Of a DNA stretch of 28,149 nucleotides, positions 22,932 to 28,149 are shown in pieces; position 1 is the stretch's first letter, and the number at the start of each line of letters is the position of its first letter. The stretch covers positions 1-28,149 of the forward strand of contig CBFGRU010000008.1 in NCBI GenBank assembly GCA_965651255.1, read 5' to 3'. The position numbers and the translations under genes were made by a program. The notes below the pieces were generated by a model. That model saw only the letters and a program-made list of their open reading frames with translations. It was not told where the DNA came from and ran no database searches. The DNA comes from CBFGRU01 sp965651255 (lineage in GTDB: Bacteria > Planctomycetota > Phycisphaerae > Phycisphaerales > SM1A02).

Positions 22932-23074
22932 AGAGGTGCGCGCCGCACCAGAACAAACGTCCTTGGCACGGGTGATCCCCAAGGGGCGGAGAGAAAATCG
23001 ACGGCCACTTCAACTGCTCTTGCGTGGAATCTGAACCAGAAGGGAACGCGAGGATTCAACGCAATGCGCAATGA

Positions 23075-23099
23075 GAGAAAGAAGGCCGAACTATTCGGC
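23075..23099 (-). terminator. Terminator hairpin with the phosphatase stop codon in its loop
   Basis: On the minus strand GCCGAA (23099-23094), TAG stop (23093-23091) and TTCGGC (23090-23085) form a 6-bp stem with a 3-nt loop, followed by the T-rich tract CTTCTTTCTC. Confidence 0.6.
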
Positions 23100-24125
23100 T
23101 GGAAACTCAAGTCCAAGGGAATCGATGGCGTCGAGGATTCGCCCGTGCCACGCCGGATGTGCACACACGATGCCGCGATTTGCATCGAGTCCTGAGCCAT
23201 GAGAAAAATCGAGCGATTGTCCAAAGACATCCGTGACGGTGGCGCCTGCTTCGACGGCGATGATGAATCCGGCTGCATGATCCCAGATTCGCTCGACGTA
23301 GCCGGGCCTGGTTGGCAGTCGCAGATAGGCATCGGCCTGACCGCGAGCGACGACCGTGTACTTGGCCTGACTGTCGAGCCGAACGGGGACTCCTGCACCT
23401 CCGAGGTAAGTAACGATGCGATTCGTGTCGTCGTGCTTGGTATGCGCACTCTCAACCGATTCGCAGACGCGAATCCGTTCGCCCGGATCGCCAACTTGAA
23501 TTGGCTGACCCGTCGCCAGCGGATGATCTGCAGGGATCGCAAACGCTCCACTTCCGCGGCGGGCGTACGCAAGGACTCCGTGCGAGTCGCTCTGGTCAGA
23601 GGACTCGACCCGCTTGTATGAGAGGTTTGGGCAGGCCATCGCGCCGAGGACAACTTCACCGTCCTCAATGAGCGAGAGCGCTATGGCGTACTGCTCGCCG
23701 CGCAGGAACCCCTTGGTTCCATCCACCGGATCAAGTGTCCAGTAGGTGCGCGCTGTCGCATCATGATTCCCCATGTCGATCGCGTGCTGCACGAGGTCTG
23801 CGGTCGCATCAGGCCATTCCGTTCGGACGGCATCAAGCACCGCGGTCATCAGGGCGGACTGTGACGGATCACGAAGAATCGCAGCACTTTCTTCACCAAC
23901 CATGTCAAAGGGGCCGACCGACATCCGAAGGTGATGATTCACTATTGCCTGCGCTGCGAAGTCTGCGACGGTGACGGGGCTGCGATCATTCTTTGTCACT
24001 TCCTGCACGTGTTTCAGATCGCGCTGGACTCGCCTGGTGACCGCCGCCGCGCGGGCGAGGGCCTCGACGGCTGCTCTCTCAAGATCAGCGTGAGACATGT
24101 GAGAAGCACTCGTCGCTTTGGCCAT
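23091..24125 (-). CDS. HAL2/CysQ-type inositol-monophosphatase-fold phosphatase
   Basis: 344 residues from ATG 24125 (MAKATSAS); ATG 24098 is close behind, and the open frame upstream to 24275 has no support. The fold is that of Mg2+-dependent, Li+-sensitive phosphatases: D55 (TVADF), E78-E79 (GEES), DPVDGT (132-137) and the late WDHAAG motif. WTLDPVDGTKGFLRGEQYAIAL is diagnostic of the 3'(2'),5'-bisphosphate nucleotidase (HAL2) branch, which removes the 3' phosphate of PAP from sulfate activation. Inositol phosphate activity is also possible. The metal ligands are all present. The gene follows the small alpha-toroid protein by 167 bp on the same strand. Confidence 0.9.
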   Translation of the reverse strand: MAKATSASHMSHADLERAAVEALARAAAVTRRVQRDLKHVQEVTKNDRSPVTVADFAAQAIVNHHLRMSVGPFDMVGEESAAILRDPSQSALMTAVLDAVRTEWPDATADLVQHAIDMGNHDATARTYWTLDPVDGTKGFLRGEQYAIALSLIEDGEVVLGAMACPNLSYKRVESSDQSDSHGVLAYARRGSGAFAIPADHPLATGQPIQVGDPGERIRVCESVESAHTKHDDTNRIVTYLGGAGVPVRLDSQAKYTVVARGQADAYLRLPTRPGYVERIWDHAAGFIIAVEAGATVTDVFGQSLDFSHGSGLDANRGIVCAHPAWHGRILDAIDSLGLEFPAE

Positions 24126-24292
24126 GCTGCGGATACTCCAGTTCGACACGTTCCAGCGAAGCAGTTGAAAGGGTCGAACGCAAGCATACGACGCGGATGC
24201 CTGCCTGGATGGGCCATTGATGAACTTTCGACGGCATCGATGGATTGATCCGGCAGTCGAAGGCCGAGCCAGCACCGAGTGATGATCGCTTG

Positions 24293-24928
24293 TTACGCAG
24301 CTGCTGCATGCGCCAGACGCGAGATCTCATTGAGTGAAGAGAATGCACCGGGCTCTGAACCAGCCGCATCGATCAAGTCATTCAGATCATGGAAGCGGAC
24401 AACCCGGCGGAACTCCGACCTTCCGCCGAGTTGCCAGAGCACAATCGCACTCTCGACCACGTCATTGTCGAATCCGCCGACTTCATCCTGCAGGCAGGCC
24501 AGTGCAAAAAGACCTCGACTCACCGCCACTGCGATCCGCGGATCGACATCTTCTCCGCACATCTGGGCAAAATCGCTCCACTGGATGAGAGCGCGAACCG
24601 CGATTGCCGTCGCCGCAGGGGACACGCGGCGACAGCAATCGGCACTTTCCGGTTGCCCATCTGAGCCAGATTCGACGAAACCACCGTTGCCGTCCTGAAG
24701 GTGCAGGAGCTGTGCCACCAGACCCCGCGCGATCGGCGTCGGTCCAAACGTCAGTTCACAGAGTCGTTGAATGGCCAGGCCAAGGGCTGCGGGCGCCGCC
24801 GCATCACGTCGGGCCAATCGCAGACGAACCTGAAGGTTGCCCCCGCGCCCATTCTGGAGAATCCGTTCAATCAGCCGTTCCCACGCGCGCTGCTCCACAA
24901 GGCGATCGATCTGCGTGATGTTGATCAT
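24293..24928 (-). CDS. Small alpha-toroid protein (prenyltransferase/squalene-cyclase-like repeats)
   Basis: 211 residues from ATG 24928, with AAAGGA 8 nt upstream; the open frame to 25174 crosses the promoter and is rejected. Residues ~68-90 (LVAQLLHLQDGNGGFVESG) and ~138-165 (GLFALACLQDEVGGFDNDVV) each carry a QDxxGGF motif, the same kind as the QW repeats of squalene-hopene cyclase and prenyltransferase beta subunits. With 211 residues it can hold only about half a toroid, and the DxDD catalytic motif is absent, so it is probably not a cyclase. The sequence is Ala/Leu-rich and soluble, with no TM helix. A strong promoter with three repeated motifs lies upstream. Function unknown. Confidence 0.75.
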   Translation of the reverse strand: MINITQIDRLVEQRAWERLIERILQNGRGGNLQVRLRLARRDAAAPAALGLAIQRLCELTFGPTPIARGLVAQLLHLQDGNGGFVESGSDGQPESADCCRRVSPAATAIAVRALIQWSDFAQMCGEDVDPRIAVAVSRGLFALACLQDEVGGFDNDVVESAIVLWQLGGRSEFRRVVRFHDLNDLIDAAGSEPGAFSSLNEISRLAHAAAA

Positions 24929-24953
24929 GGTGCGAGTCCTTTGATCCGACGAT

Positions 24954-25033
24954 TTGTTCGGTACATGTTTGATCGTAATTCTTGTTCGGCATTTGTCAAG
25001 ATTTTTCCCAAGATAAGGATGGAATTTGTTCGG
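24954..25033 (-). repeat. Three CCGAACAA direct repeats around the toroid-gene promoter
   Basis: CCGAACAA occurs on the minus strand at 25033-25026, 24989-24982 and 24961-24954: upstream of the -35, within the spacer, and just after the start point. Two of them extend to ACCGAACAAAT. The layout suggests operator half-sites. Confidence 0.5.
24972..24999 (-). promoter_or_regulatory. Strong sigma70-type promoter of the alpha-toroid gene
   Basis: Consensus TTGACA (24999-24994), a 16-nt spacer and TACGAT (24977-24972); start near 24965, leader about 37 nt before ATG 24928. Confidence 0.7.
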
Positions 25034-25189
25034 TATCGAGCAAACCGGCCAGCTTCCAGTGGAATTGGACCGCCCCGCCGCGGAACGATGATGGTGCCCG
25101 TTGCCATGGGACCTGGTCACCCATGGATCGAGGAATGGCTGAGTGTTGGTCAGAATGAACCGAGCCAGCCGCACAGGGAAGATGTGAGT

Positions 25190-26014
25190 ATGTCCAGTCT
25201 TGGATTCAATAACGACTACCGTGTCGCTCAGCGCTCGAACGGGCTGGCGATCGCCGGGTTCATCATTGCCATCATCGGGTTGATCACTGGTGGTACCTTG
25301 AGCATCGTTGGCCTCGTGCTCTGTCTGGTTGCGCTCAAGGATGAGCCCCGGGGCTTTGCGTGGGCGGGGGTGATCATCTCGCTCTTCGGCTTCTGCGCGG
25401 GGGCAGTTCTTCTCATCATGTTTGGTTCAATGTTGCTCGTGGCCCTGGGGATTGCGACCATCGCGATGGCGAACTTCGCTGACCCGATCAAGCTCGAGAC
25501 CACAGCCGAAATGGCGTTCATCGTTGCCCGCGCGGAGGAAGTGCGTCAACGTGATGGCTATCCACCGGCAAGTCTCTCGGCCCTGGGATTGGATGACGGG
25601 GTCTTGAGGGATCCATGGGGGAATCGATATCGATACCTTCTGACCGATGAGAATGAGCGAGGATATGAAATCATCAGCGACGGTCCGGACGGCCATCCGG
25701 AAACGGATGATGATGTTGAGTTCAGCCAGCTTGGTCTGATGTGGGGAGAGTTTGCCAACATCCGAGTTGCCACCGAGGATGATGGGCAGGGGGGCGGGAC
25801 CATCACCGTTCGGGCAGGGGCGAAGACCTTTACGATTCGCGGCGATGAACGGGGAGGTTCAATCGTGCTCGACGATGGCGATCGGGTCATCGAGATCGTC
25901 GGCGGACCCGATGGCAGCCACGTTCGGACTCGAAGCTCGTCGGATTCCACCGATCAGACCTCAGGGATGGATGGTGGCGATGATGGAGAATCGCCTCCTT
26001 CGGGAGGGAACTGA
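25190..26014 (+). CDS. DUF4190-like membrane anchor fused to a GspG-like pseudopilin domain
   Basis: 274 residues from ATG 25190, AGGGA 10 nt upstream; the frame is open to 24701 but that part is shadow of the promoter and the toroid gene. Residues ~17-50 and ~56-95 are hydrophobic helices in the DUF4190 arrangement (SNGLAIAGFIIAIIGLITGG..., DEPRGFAWAGVIISLFGF). From ~100, AEEVRQRDGYPPASLSALGL, DPWGNRYRYL (141-150), GYEIISDGPDG (158-168) and ETDDDVEF (171-178) match the globular domain of GspG, the calcium-binding major pseudopilin of type II secretion, including the acidic calcium loop. A Gly/Ser/Asp-rich tail ends the protein. There is no prepilin cleavage site. It could be a scaffold or mimic at the membrane; that is inference. 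Confidence 0.8.
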   Translation: MSSLGFNNDYRVAQRSNGLAIAGFIIAIIGLITGGTLSIVGLVLCLVALKDEPRGFAWAGVIISLFGFCAGAVLLIMFGSMLLVALGIATIAMANFADPIKLETTAEMAFIVARAEEVRQRDGYPPASLSALGLDDGVLRDPWGNRYRYLLTDENERGYEIISDGPDGHPETDDDVEFSQLGLMWGEFANIRVATEDDGQGGGTITVRAGAKTFTIRGDERGGSIVLDDGDRVIEIVGGPDGSHVRTRSSSDSTDQTSGMDGGDDGESPPSGGN

Positions 26015-26207
26015 TCGTGCCAATCTGGCAGGCAGGATTGTTCAGCTTGCACGGATCGACCGGGTGAATCCGCGATCCTGCGGCTTCATCACGCATTTTG
26101 CTGGCATTGGCGTTGCGTTGGCATGAAGGATTGCATCGCGTGGATTGCTTTCCCACGAATGGTGAGTCGCGAAGACCACATGTTCGTTCTTATGCGAGGA
26201 GCGCCTT

Positions 26208-28115
26208 ATGTCCAAGATCATCGGTATTGACCTCGGTACGACAAACTCGGTCGTGGCTGTCATGGAAGGCACACAACCGAAAGTTCTGATCAACAACAGT
26301 GGCAATCGAACGACGCCGTCGGTTGTGGCGTTCACTGACAAAGGTGAGCGACTGGTTGGTCAGCCAGCGAAGCACCAGCAGGTGACGAACCCGAAGAACA
26401 CGGTCTATTCGATCAAGCGGTTCATGGGCCGGCGTCACAATGAAGTGAAGAACGAAGAGAAGATGGTGCCGTACGAAATCGTCGGCGCGGATGATCAACT
26501 TGTGAAAGTGAAGGTGCGTGGAAAAGAGTACACGCCGCCGGAAGTCTCCGCGATGATTCTGCAGGAACTGAAGAAGGTTGCGGAAGACTATCTCGGCGAG
26601 AAGGTTGAGAAGGCAGTCATCACCGTCCCCGCATACTTCAATGATTCGCAGCGACAGGCGACCAAGGATGCGGGCGAGATTGCCGGCCTGAAGGTCGAGC
26701 GAATCATCAACGAACCCACTGCTGCTGCACTGGCGTATGGCCTGGAGAAGAAGAAGAACGCGAAAATCGTGGTATTCGATCTGGGTGGGGGTACGTTCGA
26801 CATTTCCATTCTCGACATCGGCGATGGTGTCTTCGAGGTCATTTCAACCAATGGTGATGGACACCTCGGCGGCGATGACTGGGACCAGAAACTGATTGAC
26901 TACGTTGCCGATGAGTTTCGGAAGCAGGAGGGCATTGACATCCGAAATGATGCCATGGCCCTGCAGCGATTGAAAGAAGCGTGTGAGAAGGCAAAGTGTG
27001 AGCTTTCGCAGGCAATGGAAACGGCGATCAATCTGCCGTTCATCACGGCGGATCAATCCGGCCCGAAGCACCTCACCCAGACGATCACGCGATCGAAGTT
27101 CGAGTCGCTGTGCGCGGACCTCTTTGAGCGTCTTCGTCATCCCTGTCAGACCGCTCTGAAGGATGCAAAGCTCTCACCGAAGGACATTGAGGAAGTCGTG
27201 CTGGTCGGCGGTTCGACGCGCATGCCCAAGGTGCAGCAGATGGCGAAGGAGATCTTCCAGACGGAGAATCTCGACAAGTCCATCAACCCCGATGAAGTTG
27301 TTGCGATCGGCGCGGCAATTCAGGGCGGAGTCCTGCAGGGCGATGTGAAAGATGTGCTGCTGCTTGACGTCACGCCACTGTCGCTCGGCGTTGAGACGCT
27401 CGGCGGAGTGATGACCACACTCATTCCTCGCAATACGACGATTCCAACCTCGAAGAAGGAGACGTTCTCGACCGCGGCGGACAATCAGGAATCGGTGACG
27501 ATTCATGTCCTGCAGGGCGAGCGCGAGTTCGCACGAGACAATCGCTCGCTCGGGCGATTCGATCTGACGGGAATTCCTCCGGCTCCGCGTGGTATACCGC
27601 AGATTGAAGTGGAGTTCAAGATCGATGCGAACGGCATCCTGAACGTGTCCGCGACGGACAAGGCATCCGGCAAGAGCCATAACATCGAGATCACCGGTTC
27701 AAGCGGTCTCGACCAGGATGAAATCGAGCGCATGAAGCGCGATGCCGAGGAGCATGCCGCGGAAGATAAGGCACGGCGTGAGTTGGTTGATCTGAAGAAT
27801 CGTGCCGAAGCGATCGTTCACTCGACAAAGAAGTCGCTCGAAGAGCATGGTGACAAGGTCTCATCTGAGGTTCGAGGAAACATTGAGTCCGCAGTGTCGA
27901 ACCTGGAAGAGAAAATCAAGGGTGATGACAAGGCGGCCATTGAAGCTGCACTCAAGCAGGTTGAGACTGCGACCATGGAGCTTGGAAAGGCCGCGTACCA
28001 GGCCGCCGCTGCGGGAAACACGAACGGACCCTCAGCCGGTGCGACGTCAAAGTCAGGCGACTCGAAAGATGATGATGACATCATCGATGCCGAGTACGAA
28101 GTGAAGGATGAGTAA
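26208..28115 (+). CDS. dnaK: Chaperone DnaK (Hsp70)
   Basis: 635 residues, full length. It binds exposed hydrophobic peptides in an ATP-controlled cycle with DnaJ and GrpE, neither of which is in this window. IDLGTTNS (7-14), IINEPTAAALAYG (166-178), DLGGGTFDIS (191-200) and VVLVGGSTRMPKVQ (330-343) are the Hsp70 signatures. The hydrophobic linker DVLLLDVTPLSLG (about 387-399) leads to the substrate-binding domain, and the acidic tail DDDDIIDAEYEV ends the protein. The N-lobe has the insert near 72-115 found in Gram-negative-type DnaK. The start is supported by AGGAG (26197-26201). No CIRCE element or sigma-32-like promoter was found in the 193-bp upstream gap. It is the best-conserved gene here. 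Confidence 0.97.
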   Translation: MSKIIGIDLGTTNSVVAVMEGTQPKVLINNSGNRTTPSVVAFTDKGERLVGQPAKHQQVTNPKNTVYSIKRFMGRRHNEVKNEEKMVPYEIVGADDQLVKVKVRGKEYTPPEVSAMILQELKKVAEDYLGEKVEKAVITVPAYFNDSQRQATKDAGEIAGLKVERIINEPTAAALAYGLEKKKNAKIVVFDLGGGTFDISILDIGDGVFEVISTNGDGHLGGDDWDQKLIDYVADEFRKQEGIDIRNDAMALQRLKEACEKAKCELSQAMETAINLPFITADQSGPKHLTQTITRSKFESLCADLFERLRHPCQTALKDAKLSPKDIEEVVLVGGSTRMPKVQQMAKEIFQTENLDKSINPDEVVAIGAAIQGGVLQGDVKDVLLLDVTPLSLGVETLGGVMTTLIPRNTTIPTSKKETFSTAADNQESVTIHVLQGEREFARDNRSLGRFDLTGIPPAPRGIPQIEVEFKIDANGILNVSATDKASGKSHNIEITGSSGLDQDEIERMKRDAEEHAAEDKARRELVDLKNRAEAIVHSTKKSLEEHGDKVSSEVRGNIESAVSNLEEKIKGDDKAAIEAALKQVETATMELGKAAYQAAAAGNTNGPSAGATSKSGDSKDDDDIIDAEYEVKDE

Positions 28116-28149
28116 CCCTGTTTCGCGATCATGTCGAACGTAACTGGCG

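Noticed and set aside
25028..25033. LexA-type site (GTTC-N7-GTTC) in the toroid promoter
   Set aside because: GTTC-N7-GTTT occurs once at 24956-24970 but the second half is imperfect, and the repeated unit is the longer octamer CCGAACAA, so an SOS assignment is not supported.
24701..25189. 163-codon extension of the DUF4190-GspG protein
   Set aside because: It overlaps the toroid gene and its consensus promoter on the other strand, and is hydrophilic and compositionally unlike the rest.
26015..26207. CIRCE or sigma-32 promoter before dnaK
   Set aside because: No TTAGCACTC-N9-GAGTGCTAA dyad and no CTTGAA/CCCCAT pair was found. The gap shows only a weak CAATC/GATTG inverted repeat near 26026-26040.
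1..28149. tRNA, rRNA, insertion sequence or phage genes
   Set aside because: No cloverleaf-like segments, rRNA motifs, transposase or integrase motifs, or terminal inverted repeats were seen by eye; a covariance-model search would be needed to exclude small RNAs.

Overview
The window looks like a chromosomal stretch from a Gram-negative, GC-rich planctomycete, probably of the Phycisphaerae type. The evidence is a heptosyltransferase-like glycosyltransferase, a secreted protein with a short PEP-CTERM-like tail (PTPGALALLGLAGLASRRRR), three proteins with type IV pilin or pseudopilin modules, a membrane Ser/Thr kinase, an ECF sigma/anti-sigma pair, and a Gram-negative-type DnaK. This assignment is inference from protein families; no rRNA or tRNA gene was seen.

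Layout. 1-377 (-) is the N-terminal part of a glycosyltransferase family 9 gene, divergent from a 724-aa secreted/anchored protein with a pilin-like C-terminus (516-2690). A Ser/Thr kinase (2967-4796) and a transaldolase (4872-5516) follow on +. The transaldolase meets 6-phosphogluconate dehydrogenase (5517-7085, -) tail to tail with no spacer, so two pentose-phosphate enzymes form a convergent pair. From 12985 back to 5517 all genes are on the minus strand: a DASS/SLC13 anion symporter, two paralogous membrane proteins with a CxxC-x11-CxxC zinc ribbon, a 122-aa membrane protein, and gnd. Between the second zinc-ribbon protein and the 122-aa protein lies a 357-bp block of seventeen 21-bp units (7559-7915). 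Each good unit carries an ATTCG-nn-CGAAT dyad. This is the most unusual DNA structure in the window.

13148-17059 (+) holds a left-handed beta-helix acyltransferase with a coupled 68-aa membrane peptide, a 4-TM protein coupled to an ICMT/PEMT-like methyltransferase, and a two-cassette ABC-F ATPase. 17192-18731 (-) is an ECF sigma factor with its membrane anti-sigma factor. Then come a prepilin and a UDP-glucuronate 4-epimerase-like enzyme (+), a membrane protein with a degenerate endonuclease/exonuclease/phosphatase fold (-), the PEP-CTERM-like protein (+), a HAL2/CysQ-type phosphatase and a small alpha-toroid protein (-), a DUF4190-type anchor fused to a GspG-like domain (+), and complete dnaK (+).

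Two patterns cut across genes. First, four genes (tal, gnd, the 122-aa protein and the 132-aa 4-TM protein) have a TAnnnT hexamer ending exactly 6 nt before an ATG and no Shine-Dalgarno sequence, which predicts leaderless transcripts; the 480-aa zinc-ribbon gene has a 7-nt gap. Second, pilin-like globular modules occur on proteins that lack a prepilin leader. Nothing in the window is a complete, recognisable defence, biosynthetic or mobile system.
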